DNA of 64,000 nucleotides from Sphingomonas natans (GCF_030546695.1 NZ_JAUOTP010000005.1:1-64000), one strand, 5' to 3'. Counted from the first letter of the stretch, positions 1 through 11,274 are shown. A program made the numbers and translations. The notes: generated from the letters alone by a model not told the origin.

Positions 1-624
1 CCCGGCGGCGGCGGTGGTCGCGGCCCGGGTGGCGGCGGCTTCGGCGGTCCGGGTGGCGGCTTCGGCGGCCCGCGCGGCGGTGGCCAGGCGGGCGGCCGCA
101 TCCAGGTCGCGCTCTATCACACCTGGCATTTTCAGGACGAGGTGCTGATCCGGCCGGGCCTGCCCGTGCTCGATCGTCTCAAGGGCGACGCGACCGGTTC
201 GGGCGGCGGCAGCCCGCGCCACGAGCTGGAAGGCCAGCTCGGCTATTCGAACGGCGGCCTCGGCGTGCGCCTGTCGGGCAATTGGCAGAGCGCGACGACC
301 TCGAACGCCTCGGTCGGCAGCACGCTCGGCGATCTGCGCTTCTCGGATCTGACGACCTTCGATCTGCGCGTCTTCGCCGATCTCGGCCAGATGCCCGCCT
401 TCATCGGCAAGGGCTGGGCGCGCAACGTCCGCCTCACGTTCGGCGTGACCAACATCTTCAACCAGCGCCAGGACGTGCGCGATGCGAACGGCGACACGCC
501 CGTCCGCTACCAGCCCGCTTATCTGGATCCGCTCGGTCGCTCGGTCCGCATCGGCTTCCGCAAGCTCTTCGCGCCCGTGCCGCCGCGCGGGCCGTTCCAG
601 CCGGGCCAGCGGCCGAGAAACTAG
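1..624 (+). CDS. TonB-dependent receptor, C-terminal part (partial)
   Basis: The frame is open from base 1 to the stop at 622-624, so the 5' part lies outside the window. The visible 207 residues begin with a very Gly-rich stretch (about 33 residues of G, P, R and F). Alternating beta-strand-like segments follow, and then the sequence FGVTNIFNQRQDVRDANG, which resembles the last strands of TonB-dependent outer-membrane receptors (the F..NIFN..Q motif near the C-terminus). The Gly-rich part is probably a surface loop. The tail after the last strand is rich in Pro and Arg. The substrate cannot be told from this fragment. An outer-membrane beta-barrel seems secure; exact family membership is an inference. 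Confidence 0.75.
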   Translation, partial: PGGGGGRGPGGGGFGGPGGGFGGPRGGGQAGGRIQVALYHTWHFQDEVLIRPGLPVLDRLKGDATGSGGGSPRHELEGQLGYSNGGLGVRLSGNWQSATTSNASVGSTLGDLRFSDLTTFDLRVFADLGQMPAFIGKGWARNVRLTFGVTNIFNQRQDVRDANGDTPVRYQPAYLDPLGRSVRIGFRKLFAPVPPRGPFQPGQRPRN

Positions 625-640
625 GCGGCAAACAGGCCTT

Positions 641-1630
641 TCACGCCCGCCATCGGGCCTGGACGAAGCGCGCAATCTCTTCGCTCAGCTCGCGATCTTC
701 GGCCGTTCCGCCCATGAAGCCGCCATGCGGCATCGCCTCGAAGACGTGCAGCTCCGCCTGCCCGCCTGCCCGTCGCAACGCGCGATGCAGACGAACCGTG
801 TTCGACAGGAAGAGATCGCGGGTGCCCGTCTGCAGGAAGGTGGCGGGCAGGCCCGCCAGATCGCCGAAGAGCGGCGACAGATACGGGTCTGCGAGATCCG
901 CCCCGTTTGCGTAGAGCAGATGGTTCGCCATGAGCGATCCGGGCAGCACCACGTCCACCATCCGGTTCACTTCGAAACTGTCGCCGGATTCGGTCAGATC
1001 CACTTGCGGGGAAAGCAGGACGAGCGCGGCCGGCAACGGCAGGCCTTCGTCCCGCGCTCTCAGCGCCATCGCCAGCGCAAGATTGCCGCCCGCCGATCGG
1101 CCGCCGATGACGATGTCAGACGGGTGATGGCGCTCCAGCACGTAGCGATAGGCGGCCAGGCAATCGTCGAGGGCAGCGGGATAGGGATCCTCGGGCGGCA
1201 TGCGATAGTCGATGCCGTAACAGAGCGTCCCATGCAGATCGGCCTGCATCTGCGCACCGACGCGGCACGCATCTTCGCCGCCGAACACGAGGGCGCCGCC
1301 GTGCAGGTCGATGAACGCGCGCTCCGGCCAGAACGCGCCATGCGGCGTCGCGATATGGACGACAGCGTCGCCGATCCGGATCGTCTCGACGGTGGAGCGC
1401 AGCCGGCCCGCAAGCGCCGCCACCGCGGCCGCATAATTCGCATCGGCCGCGGCTTTCAGGCGCATCCAGGCGTCACGATCGTCCGGCGCCGGCATCGTGT
1501 AGAGCGCGTTGAGCGGGATGCCGTCCTCGCCCACCAGCCGCTCCAGCGCGGCCCGCGCCTCCGCGCTGATCGAGCTCGGGAAAGGCACCGTTCGTTCGCC
1601 CAACACGACGCCACGCTTCCGATCGTCCAT
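641..1630 (-). CDS. alpha/beta hydrolase, HSL-type esterase/lipase
   Basis: This is a probable cytoplasmic carboxylesterase of the hormone-sensitive-lipase (alpha/beta hydrolase fold-3) group. From a longer in-frame start at 1642, the oxyanion motif HGGA is at residues 114-117, the nucleophile elbow GRSAG at 181-185 (Ser183), the acid Asp276 in TRDLF and the base His306 in MPHGG. The canonical HGGG is changed to HGGA. An upstream in-frame ATG exists at 1642, but the ATG at 1630 gives the usual family length (329 aa). No signal peptide is seen. It is divergent from the MFS transporter gene, with about 125 bases between them that must hold both promoters. Substrate unknown. Confidence 0.85.
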   Translation of the reverse strand: MDDRKRGVVLGERTVPFPSSISAEARAALERLVGEDGIPLNALYTMPAPDDRDAWMRLKAAADANYAAAVAALAGRLRSTVETIRIGDAVVHIATPHGAFWPERAFIDLHGGALVFGGEDACRVGAQMQADLHGTLCYGIDYRMPPEDPYPAALDDCLAAYRYVLERHHPSDIVIGGRSAGGNLALAMALRARDEGLPLPAALVLLSPQVDLTESGDSFEVNRMVDVVLPGSLMANHLLYANGADLADPYLSPLFGDLAGLPATFLQTGTRDLFLSNTVRLHRALRRAGGQAELHVFEAMPHGGFMGGTAEDRELSEEIARFVQARWRA

Positions 1631-1767
1631 TCGCCCACCCAACTCCGTTGCCGCGCCGATCGCTTAGCAGAACGCGATCGCCATCTGCCGGTGATATTCC
1701 GCCACTGGGCGACTTAGCGGCGGAACGGGGTTGCGGCAGGACGGCCGGCCCACGATGTTGCACCGCA

Positions 1768-2958
1768 ATGAAAATCGAGCCTCTCCACGCGCCGCGCGTC
1801 GCGCATCATCCCGCCTTGGTCCATTTCGCGCTGGCGGTCGGCGGCTTCGCGATCGGGACGACCGAATTCGCGACGATGAGCCTCCTGCCCTATTTCGCGC
1901 GCGATCTGGGCATCGATGCGCCGACCGCGGGCAACGTCATCAGCGCTTATGCGCTGGGCGTCGTCGTCGGCGCGCCGACGATCGCGATCCTTGCCGCCAA
2001 GCTCTCGCGGCGAACCTTGCTGATCGGGCTGATGCTCGTCTTCGCCGTCGCCAACGGCCTCTCGGGCATCGCCCCCAATTATCACTGGATGCTGTTCTTC
2101 CGATTCCTGAGCGGCCTGCCGCACGGCGCCTATTTCGGCATCGCCGCGCTCGTCGCCGCCTCGCTCGTGCCGCCCGATCGGCGGACGATGGCGGTCAGCC
2201 GGGTCATGCTCGGCCTGACGATCGCGACCGTCGTCGGCGTGCCGCTCGCCAACATTCTCGGCCAGGTCGTCGGCTGGCGCTGGGGTTTCCTGCTCGTCGC
2301 GGCGCTCGCGCTGACGACGGCCCTGCTCGTCGCGATCTTCGCGGCGCGCGATGTCCCCGACGAGGCGGCGAGCCCCCTGCGCGAGCTCGGCGCGCTGCGC
2401 CGCCCGCAGGTCTGGCTGACGCTCGCGACGGGCGCGGTCGGCTTCGGCGGGCTGTTCGCGGTCTACACCTACCTCGCCGATACGATGCTTGAAGTGACCA
2501 AGGTCTCGCCCGCGATGATCCCCGTCGCGCTCGTCCTGTTCGGCACGGGCATGACCGCCGGGACGGCACTCGTCCCGCGCTTTGCCGATCGCGCGCTGAT
2601 GCCCACCGCCGCCGTCCTCCTGCTCTGGTCGGCGGTCATGCTGCTGCTCTGGCCGCTCGCCGCCCCGCATCTGCCGACCTTGCTGCTCGCGGTCTTCGGG
2701 ATCGGCTTCGGCGGCGCTTATGGCGTCGTGCTCCAGACCCGGCTGATGGACGTCGCCGGCGATGCGCAGGGCCTCGCCGCCTCGCTCCACCACTCCGCGT
2801 TCAACACCGCCAACGCGATCGGGCCGCTGCTCGGCGGCATGGCGATCCGTGCCGGTTTCGGCTGGACCTCGACCGGCTATGTCGGCTGCGCGCTCGCGCT
2901 CGGCGGACTCGCGATCTGGCTGGGCGCGTGGTGGCTGTCGCACAAGCCGCGGACCTAA
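1768..2958 (+). CDS. MFS transporter, DHA1 family (AraJ/YdhP/PbuE-like)
   Basis: A 396-residue inner-membrane protein with about 12 hydrophobic segments. The N-terminal pattern GGFAIGTTEF followed by LLPYFARDLG and ISAYALGVVVGAP is typical of the DHA1 group that includes AraJ, YdhP/NepI and PbuE, which are proton-driven exporters of sugars, nucleosides or drugs. The frame is open upstream to 1648, but the ATG at 1768 starts just ahead of the first membrane segment and fits the family length. The gene ends about 100 bases before the 3' end of glmS, with a palindromic repeat between them. The substrate cannot be assigned. Confidence 0.85.
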   Translation: MKIEPLHAPRVAHHPALVHFALAVGGFAIGTTEFATMSLLPYFARDLGIDAPTAGNVISAYALGVVVGAPTIAILAAKLSRRTLLIGLMLVFAVANGLSGIAPNYHWMLFFRFLSGLPHGAYFGIAALVAASLVPPDRRTMAVSRVMLGLTIATVVGVPLANILGQVVGWRWGFLLVAALALTTALLVAIFAARDVPDEAASPLRELGALRRPQVWLTLATGAVGFGGLFAVYTYLADTMLEVTKVSPAMIPVALVLFGTGMTAGTALVPRFADRALMPTAAVLLLWSAVMLLLWPLAAPHLPTLLLAVFGIGFGGAYGVVLQTRLMDVAGDAQGLAASLHHSAFNTANAIGPLLGGMAIRAGFGWTSTGYVGCALALGGLAIWLGAWWLSHKPRT

Positions 2959-2962
2959 ACGC

Positions 2963-3054
2963 CCGTTCGTGCTGAGCTTGTCGAAGCACCGTCCTTGATC
3001 TTCGGCCGGAGCCGAGAAGCAAGAACGGCCCTTCGACGGGCTCAGGGCAAACGG
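2963..3054. repeat. dispersed sphingomonad-type palindromic repeat, copy 1
   Basis: The left arm (2963-2989, CGTGCTGAGCTTGTCGAAGC core) and right arm (3028-3054, CCCTTCGACGGGCTCAGGG core) are imperfect inverted repeats. They lie between the convergent MFS and glmS genes. Related sequences occur at 5009-5040, 14512-14642 and 15661-15763. Here the element may serve as a bidirectional terminator; that is an inference from its position. Confidence 0.75.
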
Positions 3055-3064
3055 TCGAGGGGGA

Positions 3065-4891
<1,827 letters not shown>

Positions 4892-5220
4892 GCTGTTTCA
4901 TGTCCCAAAACGTGATGCGCAGGCCCAAGGCGCGCACCCGGTTTACACGAAGCTGAACGCCGCGCACCCTGCCCAGCTATCCATTCGTCCAACGACCGAT
5001 CCCACGCTCCGTTCGTCCTGAGCGAAGTCGAAGGACGTGCCGGAAAGCGGCGTGCCTGGAGCCACTGCTCCGACCTCGCTCGTCACGAACGGGCGCCCCT
5101 CACCGTCGCCCTTCGCGCGGAGCCGTTTCTGTGGCATAGGGGGCAATCGCGAGCTGCGGGATGCGCTCGTTCCCCCGCGCTTGCCGCGTCTTTTCGACGC
5201 GCTCCATCTTCAGGACGACC
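4892..5220. other. intergenic region between divergent glmS and the helicase gene
   Basis: These 329 bases must hold the glmS promoter (minus strand) and the helicase promoter (plus strand). They contain a repeat copy at 5009-5040. I found no convincing gene; short open frames here lack a ribosome site or family resemblance. No clear -35/-10 pair was recognised. Confidence 0.6.
5009..5040. repeat. dispersed palindromic repeat, copy 2 (half element)
   Basis: CCGTTCGTCCTGAGCGAAGT followed by CGAAGGACGTGC matches the left arm of the element at 2963. A weak remnant of the right arm (CGTCACGAACGGG) lies at 5081-5093. It sits in the divergent glmS/helicase gap. Confidence 0.65.
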
Positions 5221-6930
5221 ATGACATTTCCTTCTCTTCCGCCGCTTCTCGGCGAGGCGCTCGCCGCGCGTGGCTATGAATCACCCACCCCGGTCCAGGC
5301 CGCCGTGCTCGAGCCAGAGGCGATCGGCCGCGATCTGATCGTCTCGGCTCAGACCGGCTCGGGCAAGACCGTCGCCTTCGGCCTCGCCTTCGCCGATCAG
5401 CTGCTCGTCGATGGCCAGCTGCCCCCGCCGCAGAAGCCGCTCGCGCTGGTGATCGCGCCGACGCGCGAGCTCGCGCTGCAGGTCAGCCGCGAGCTGATGT
5501 GGCTCTATGGCGCCGCCCGCGCGCGCGTCGCGACCTGCGTCGGCGGCATGGACGCCTCCAAGGAGCGTCGCTCGCTTAGCCACGGCGCGCATATCGTCGT
5601 CGGCACGCCCGGGCGCCTGCGCGACCATATCGAGCGCGGCGCGCTCGATCTCTCCGGGCTGCGCGTCGCCGTTCTCGACGAGGCCGACGAGATGCTCGAC
5701 ATGGGCTTCCGCGACGATCTGGAGGGGATTCTCGACGCGACCCCGTCCGAGCGCCGCACATTGCTGTTCTCGGCGACGATGGCCAAGCCGATCGTCGCGC
5801 TCGCGCGCCGCTATCAGCGCGATGCGTTGCGCATCTCCACGGTCGGCGAGGATCGCGGTCATGGCGACATCGCCTACAAGGCGGTGACCGTCTCGCCGTC
5901 CGACATCGAACATGCCGTCATAAACCTGCTGCGCTTCTACGAAGCCGAGACGGCGATGCTGTTCTGCGCGACGCGCGACAATGTCCGCCACCTCCACGCG
6001 ACGCTCGTCGAGCGCGGCTTTTCGGCGGTGGCGCTGTCGGGCGAGCATAGCCAATCCGAGCGCAACCATGCGCTGCAGGCCCTGCGCGATCGCCGCGCGC
6101 GCGTCTGCGTCGCCACCGACGTCGCCTCGCGCGGCATCGATCTGCCCTCGCTCAGCCTCGTCATCCATGTCGAGCTGCCGCGCGATGCCGAGACGCTCCA
6201 GCACCGTTCGGGCCGCACCGGCCGCGCGGGCAAGAAGGGCACCGCCGTCCTGATCGTCCCCTATCCGCGCCGTCGCCGGGTCGAGATGGTCCTGAAGGGC
6301 GCGCGCATCAACGCCGAATGGATCGAGGCGCCGACGCCCGAGGACATCCGCAAGAACGATCATGAGCGGCTGATCGCGACCCTGCTCGAGCCGGTCGAAT
6401 ATGACGACGAGGATCGCGCGCTCGGCGCCCGCCTGATGACCGAGAAGTCGCCCGAGGACATCGCCGCTGCGCTCGTGCGCATGCACCGCGCGTCGATGCC
6501 GCAGCCCGAGGAGCTGATCGAGAACAGCCCGCAGGCGCGCCAGGCCGCGCAGGTCGAGCGCCACCGCCCCGGCTTCGACGATACCGTCTGGTTCCGGATG
6601 GATATCGGTCGCCGCCAAAATGCCGATCCGCGCTGGATCCTGCCGGTCATCTGCCGTCGCGGGCACATCACGAAGAACGAGGTCGGCGCGATCCGCATCC
6701 TGCCGGGCGAGACCTGGTTCCAGGTCCCCAACGCCATCGCCGCCAAGTTCGCCGCCGCGCTGGCGCGTACCGCCGATCCGCAGGGCGAGGACGAGAACGG
6801 CATTCGCATCGAGCGCGCGCCGGGCGAGCCGCCCGCGGTCGGCCGCCGCGCGCCCGGCAACGATGCCGGCCCGCGCCCGAACCACGGGCGTCCCGATCGT
6901 GCCCCGCATCGCGGCCGCCGCCCGGCCTGA
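5221..6930 (+). CDS. DEAD-box ATP-dependent RNA helicase with DbpA-type RNA-binding domain
   Basis: An RNA helicase, probably acting in ribosome assembly or RNA turnover. From the ATG at 5221 (569 aa) the motifs are AQTGSGKT (residues 43-50), PTRELALQ, GTPGR, DEAD (153-156), SAT, ATDVASRGID and HRSGRTGRAG. After the two RecA-like domains, a region from about residue 450 to 525 (DTVWFRMDIG through AIRILPGETWFQVP) resembles the DbpA RNA-binding domain, and then an Arg/Pro-rich basic tail. The frame stays open to 5161, but the 5221 start places the Q-motif region (YESPTPVQ) at the usual distance. In DbpA this domain targets 23S rRNA; whether this homologue does so is inferred. Confidence 0.93.
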   Translation: MTFPSLPPLLGEALAARGYESPTPVQAAVLEPEAIGRDLIVSAQTGSGKTVAFGLAFADQLLVDGQLPPPQKPLALVIAPTRELALQVSRELMWLYGAARARVATCVGGMDASKERRSLSHGAHIVVGTPGRLRDHIERGALDLSGLRVAVLDEADEMLDMGFRDDLEGILDATPSERRTLLFSATMAKPIVALARRYQRDALRISTVGEDRGHGDIAYKAVTVSPSDIEHAVINLLRFYEAETAMLFCATRDNVRHLHATLVERGFSAVALSGEHSQSERNHALQALRDRRARVCVATDVASRGIDLPSLSLVIHVELPRDAETLQHRSGRTGRAGKKGTAVLIVPYPRRRRVEMVLKGARINAEWIEAPTPEDIRKNDHERLIATLLEPVEYDDEDRALGARLMTEKSPEDIAAALVRMHRASMPQPEELIENSPQARQAAQVERHRPGFDDTVWFRMDIGRRQNADPRWILPVICRRGHITKNEVGAIRILPGETWFQVPNAIAAKFAAALARTADPQGEDENGIRIERAPGEPPAVGRRAPGNDAGPRPNHGRPDRAPHRGRRPA

Positions 6931-7013
6931 TCGCCGTCGCACGCGACTCGGCGCCCGGATTTCGGCGCTGTCCGGGTCGCGGACGCCGGCATTTGCGCGG
7001 GCTGACAAAATGT

Positions 7014-7062
7014 GAAGCGGCGCGGTTTGCGATTTTCGTCGGAAATCCGCGCCGCGCGCTTC
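7014..7062. other. hairpin in the gap between helicase and GGDEF/EAL genes
   Basis: GAAGCGGCGCGG and CCGCGCCGCGCGCTTC can pair with a small bulge, leaving a loop of about 20 bases. No T-run follows, so this is not a classic intrinsic terminator. It lies 84 bases after the helicase stop in an otherwise empty 290-base gap. Confidence 0.4.
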
Positions 7063-7220
7063 AGCACCGCGATTGCACGCCGCTTTATTATTGATTTCTA
7101 AGGATTTGCAGAGAGATATCGCGCGGGGACGCGCTCGCCCTTCGATCGATCCGGGCGATCCCAGGTGAGGCCGATCCGACGATTTATCGTCGTGCGGCCG
7201 GCGCATGCGGGGGTGGTATC

Positions 7221-9848
7221 GTGGCTGGGGCGAATGTCAGGCGTTTGAAAGGGGCGCATGGCGTCCCGCCCGACGAGATGCCAGTGTCGGGTTCGCCGGG
7301 CGAGCTCGTGGCGGAGCTGAGTGCGGCGCTGACCTACCGGCCGCAGCCGGCTCTCGACGAGCCGCGCGGCCGCGCACCTTCCCCGAACCTCAACGGCATC
7401 CTCAGCTACGCGCGGATCGGCGTCATGCATCGGGATCTCGATCGCCGGGTACTGATGGTCAACGACCATTATTGCCAGCTGGTCGGCCTTACCGCGGACG
7501 AGATTGACGGCCGGTCGATGGAGAGCCTGACGCATCCCGACGATTGGGCGTCGAGCTCGCATATCTTCCATACGCAGCTGGCGCGGGCCGAACCGTTCCA
7601 TATCGAGAAGCGATATGTCCGCCCGAACGGCTCGTCCGTCTGGTGCGCCGAGGACGTCTCTTTCCTGCGCGACGATCAGGGTCGCGCGATTTCGATCATC
7701 ACCGTCGCGCAGGACATTACCGCCCGCCGCGCGGCGGAGATGGAGGTGCGCGAGAGCGAGGAACATTATCGCCATACCGTCGAACTCGCGCCGCAGATCA
7801 GCTGGACGGCGACCCCATCCGGCATGGTCGAGGAGGTCAGCCCGCGCTGGGCCGAGGCGACGGGCACCGATCCGGTCGCCGCGCTCGGCAGCGGCTGGAT
7901 CGATCGCCTCCATCTGGACGATGTGCCGCTTGCGCTCGCGGCCTGGGGAAAGGCGCTCGTCGCGGGGACGGCGGTCGATGTCGAATATCGCCTGCAGACG
8001 GTGGGCGGCCATTATCGCTGGTTCCGCGCCCGCGCCACCGCACGGCGCGACGAAGAAGGGGCGATCGTCCGCTGGTACGGGACGCTCGAGGATATCCACG
8101 ATCGCTGGCTGGCCGAGGAAGCCGTGCGCGAGAGCGAGGAGCGGTTCAGGCTTGCGGCGCAGGCCGCGGGCCTCGGCGTCTGGGACTATGACGCGACCCG
8201 CGATCGCCGCGAATGGTCGCGCGAACTGAAGCTCATGTTCGGGCTGGGCGACGATGCGCCGGCCGAACTGGAAACCGCACTGACCCTGGTCATCCCCGAG
8301 GATCGCCACCTGCTCCTGAACCTGATCCAGGCCGCGGATGCGGGCGACGGCGATCATCGCTTCGATGCGACCATCCGGATCCGCCGTGCCGACACGGACG
8401 CGCTGCGCTGGATGCGCACGAGCGGCTGGCGCATCCAGGCGCCGTCGGGCCGGCTCGATCGCATCCTCGTCACCGTCCGCGACGTGACCGACGAGCGCAC
8501 CGCCGAAGAGCGGATCCGCTGGACCGCGACACACGATGCGCTCACCGAACTTCCCAATCGCGGCGCCTTTTCCGATCAGCTCGAGATGGCGATCAGCATG
8601 GCGCATGCGGGCGATAGCGCGCTCGCCTTGGTGCTGTTCGATGTCGATCACCTGAAGGCGACCAACGACACGATCGGTCACGATGCCGGCGATCTCCTGC
8701 TCTGGACCTTCGCCCGGCGTCTGCGCGAGACGCTGCCGCAGGGAAGCATGCTCGGCCGTCTCGGCGGCGATGAATTCGCGGCGCTCGTCTATGATCCGGA
8801 TCCGGACCTCGTCGCCGACCAGATCGCGGCGGCGCTCAAGTCGCTCCACGATCCCTTCACCTATGACGGCCACACGCTGGATTGCGCCGCGACCGCCGGC
8901 GTCGCGATGTTCCCGGCCCACGGCGGCGCGGCGACCGATCTGCTGAAGGCGGCGGATATCGCGCTCTATGCCGGCAAGGCGAATGCGCGCGGCGGCCTCT
9001 CGATCTTCCGCTCGGAAATGCGCGGCGATCTCCAGCGGCGCTCGTCGATGCTGGGGCTGGCGCGCGTCGTCGCGCGCGAGGATCGCATCGTCCCGCATTA
9101 CCAACCGAAAATCTCGCTGGCGGATGGCCGGATCACCGGCTTCGAGGCGCTCCTGCGCTGGCGGCACGACACCAACGGGATCCAGATGCCCTCGACCGTC
9201 GCGGCCGCGTTCGACGATTATGATCTGGCGATGCAGCTCGGCGAGCGCATGCTGGAATGCCTGATGCGCGACATGCGCAGCTGGCTCGATCGCGGCGTCG
9301 ATTTCGGCAGCATCGCCTTCAACCTCTCGCCCGCCGAATTCCGGCACGAAAATCTCGTGCCCCGGATCATGGGCAAGCTCGCTTTGGCCGGCATTCCGCC
9401 GTCCTGCTTCGAGCTGGAAGTGACCGAGACGGTGTTCCTCGGCCGCAGCGCCGGCGAGGTCGGCCAGACATTGGACGCCTTCCATCGCGAGGGCATCCGC
9501 ATCGCGCTCGACGATTTCGGGACCGGCTTCGCCTCGCTCACGCACCTCCAGGCCTTCCCGGTCGACGTGATCAAGATCGACCGGAGCTTCGTCGGCAATC
9601 TCAGCGAGGGATCGGGCAACGCCGCGATCGTCGATGCCGTCGTCGGGCTCGGTCAGAGGCTCGGCATGGAAGTCGTCGCCGAAGGCGTCGAGACGCCCGA
9701 ACAGGCGGCCTATCTGCTCCGGCAGGGCTGCGGCTATGCGCAGGGCTATCTGTTCGGCAAGGCGATGCCGGCCGACGATGCCGAGCGGCTGCTGCGCCAT
9801 CCCGGCGGCATGCGCTTCGAGGTTCCGGGGCAGATCGGCCGCAGCTGA
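7221..9848 (+). CDS. PAS-PAS-PAS-GGDEF-EAL protein (cyclic-di-GMP synthesis/breakdown)
   Basis: An 875-residue protein expected to make and/or degrade cyclic-di-GMP in response to a PAS-sensed signal. Three PAS/PAC units occupy about residues 60-400 (markers: HPDDW, WFRARATARR, LRWMRTSGWR). A GGDEF domain follows with an intact RLGGDEF motif at about 513-519. The EAL domain starts at about 640 (EALLRW) and keeps FNLSP, EVTET, DDFGTGF and KIDRSF. Both active sites therefore look intact. The RxxD inhibitory site normally five residues before GGDEF is replaced by PQGS. No membrane segment is seen. The start is GTG after a G-rich stretch; downstream ATG codons are possible alternatives. Confidence 0.92.
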   Translation: MAGANVRRLKGAHGVPPDEMPVSGSPGELVAELSAALTYRPQPALDEPRGRAPSPNLNGILSYARIGVMHRDLDRRVLMVNDHYCQLVGLTADEIDGRSMESLTHPDDWASSSHIFHTQLARAEPFHIEKRYVRPNGSSVWCAEDVSFLRDDQGRAISIITVAQDITARRAAEMEVRESEEHYRHTVELAPQISWTATPSGMVEEVSPRWAEATGTDPVAALGSGWIDRLHLDDVPLALAAWGKALVAGTAVDVEYRLQTVGGHYRWFRARATARRDEEGAIVRWYGTLEDIHDRWLAEEAVRESEERFRLAAQAAGLGVWDYDATRDRREWSRELKLMFGLGDDAPAELETALTLVIPEDRHLLLNLIQAADAGDGDHRFDATIRIRRADTDALRWMRTSGWRIQAPSGRLDRILVTVRDVTDERTAEERIRWTATHDALTELPNRGAFSDQLEMAISMAHAGDSALALVLFDVDHLKATNDTIGHDAGDLLLWTFARRLRETLPQGSMLGRLGGDEFAALVYDPDPDLVADQIAAALKSLHDPFTYDGHTLDCAATAGVAMFPAHGGAATDLLKAADIALYAGKANARGGLSIFRSEMRGDLQRRSSMLGLARVVAREDRIVPHYQPKISLADGRITGFEALLRWRHDTNGIQMPSTVAAAFDDYDLAMQLGERMLECLMRDMRSWLDRGVDFGSIAFNLSPAEFRHENLVPRIMGKLALAGIPPSCFELEVTETVFLGRSAGEVGQTLDAFHREGIRIALDDFGTGFASLTHLQAFPVDVIKIDRSFVGNLSEGSGNAAIVDAVVGLGQRLGMEVVAEGVETPEQAAYLLRQGCGYAQGYLFGKAMPADDAERLLRHPGGMRFEVPGQIGRS

Positions 9849-9855
9849 GCGCCCA

Positions 9856-11214
9856 TCACTTCGAGCAGCGCTGCTCCTTCTTGCGCGCCCGGAAGCGCGC
9901 CGCCCAGCCAGGCCTGTCCTCCTGCACGCCGCGCGCCACCGCGAGCGCATCCGCCGCGACGTCGCGCGTCACGACCGATCCCGCCGCCACGATCGCGCCC
10001 GCGCCGATCGAGACCGGCGCCACCAGCGCGCTGTTCGATCCGATGAACGCGCCTTCGCCGATCCGCGTCAGGCTCTTGTCGTAGCCGTCATAATTGCAGG
10101 TGATCGTGCCCGCGCCGATATTGGTGCCCGCGCCGATATCGGCATCGCCCAGATAGGTCAGGTGATTGGCCTTCGCGCCCTTGCCGAGCCGCGCTTTCTT
10201 GAGCTCCACGAAATTGCCGACATGCGCCTCCTCGCCCACCTCCGCGCCGGGCCGCAGCCGCGCATAAGGCCCGACGATCGCACCACGCGCGACGCTCGCG
10301 CCCTCGATATGACTGAAGGCATGGATCCTGACGCCGTCCGCGATCGTCACGCCGGGGCCGAACACCACATTCTGCGCGATCGTCACGTCGCGGCCGACGA
10401 TCGTGTCCCATGCGAACCACACCGTCTCGGGCGCGATCAGGCTCGCGCCGTCCGCCATCGCCCGCGCGCGGCGCCGCTGCTGCCAGATCGCCTCGACCGT
10501 GGCGAGTTCGGCGCGGCTGTTGACGCCCGCCACCTCGTCCGGATCCGCCTCGATCACCGCCGAGGCGCGGCCGTCCGCAGCCGCGAGCATGACGATGTCG
10601 GGCAGATAATATTCGCCGGCGGCATTGGCATTGCCGACGCGCGCCAGCAGCGGCCACAGATCGGCCGCGCGCGCCGCCATCAGCCCGGAATTGCACAAAG
10701 TCTCGGCACGTTCCTCGGGCGTCGCGTCCTTGTGCTCGACCATCTTCACGATCCGGTCGCCGTCGGCGACGATCCGGCCGTAGCTGAGCGTATCGGCAGG
10801 GCGGAAGCCGAGCACCACGATGGCCGGGCGATCCGCCGCGTTCAGCCGCGCGATCATCCGCGCCATCGTCTCCTCGGCGACGAGCGGCACGTCGCCATAG
10901 AGGATCAGCACGTCGCCCGCGAAGCCGGCAAGCGCCGCCTCGGCTTGCTGCACGGCATGCGCGGTGCCCAGCTGATCGGCCTGCACCGCCACCGCGAGCC
11001 CCAGCGGCGCGGCGAAGCCTTCCACCTGCTCGCGCCCCGCGCCGGCGACGATCACCGTGCGCTCGGCGCCGAGGCTCGCGACCGCGTCGGTCAAATGCCC
11101 CAGCATCGGCTTGCCCGCGATCGGATGCAGCACCTTGTGGAGATCGGACTTCATCCGCGTGCCCTTGCCCGCGGCAAGGATGATGGCGGCAAGCGGCGGT
11201 CGCGTTTCGGTCAT
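9856..11214 (-). CDS. glmU: bifunctional UDP-GlcNAc pyrophosphorylase / glucosamine-1-phosphate acetyltransferase
   Basis: GlmU acetylates glucosamine-1-phosphate and couples it to UTP, giving UDP-GlcNAc. The N-terminal uridyltransferase domain begins LAAIILAAGKGTRMKS (the nucleotide-binding loop) and includes LYGDVPLV. The C-terminal left-handed beta-helix acetyltransferase contains the repeated hexapeptides and NFVELKKA...NHLTYLGDADIG...ITCNYDG. The ATG at 11214 (452 aa) is preferred because the protein core begins soon after; an in-frame ATG at 11232 would add six residues. It is divergent from gph with only about 60 bases between starts. Confidence 0.97.
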   Translation of the reverse strand: MTETRPPLAAIILAAGKGTRMKSDLHKVLHPIAGKPMLGHLTDAVASLGAERTVIVAGAGREQVEGFAAPLGLAVAVQADQLGTAHAVQQAEAALAGFAGDVLILYGDVPLVAEETMARMIARLNAADRPAIVVLGFRPADTLSYGRIVADGDRIVKMVEHKDATPEERAETLCNSGLMAARAADLWPLLARVGNANAAGEYYLPDIVMLAAADGRASAVIEADPDEVAGVNSRAELATVEAIWQQRRRARAMADGASLIAPETVWFAWDTIVGRDVTIAQNVVFGPGVTIADGVRIHAFSHIEGASVARGAIVGPYARLRPGAEVGEEAHVGNFVELKKARLGKGAKANHLTYLGDADIGAGTNIGAGTITCNYDGYDKSLTRIGEGAFIGSNSALVAPVSIGAGAIVAAGSVVTRDVAADALAVARGVQEDRPGWAARFRARKKEQRCSK

Positions 11215-11274
11215 GGCGCGCACCTCTGCCATGTTCCGCTTGCACGCGCCACAGGCTGCGCCTTAGGCGGGGCC

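Noticed and set aside
4892-5220. glmS leader ribozyme
   Set aside because: I saw none of the conserved core; proteobacterial glmS is usually controlled by other means.
7098-9950. 950-codon minus-strand open frame opposite the GGDEF/EAL gene
   Set aside because: Arg/Asp/Ala-rich composition without domain motifs, lying wholly against a gene with clear PAS, GGDEF and EAL motifs. Long antisense frames are expected in this high-GC DNA.
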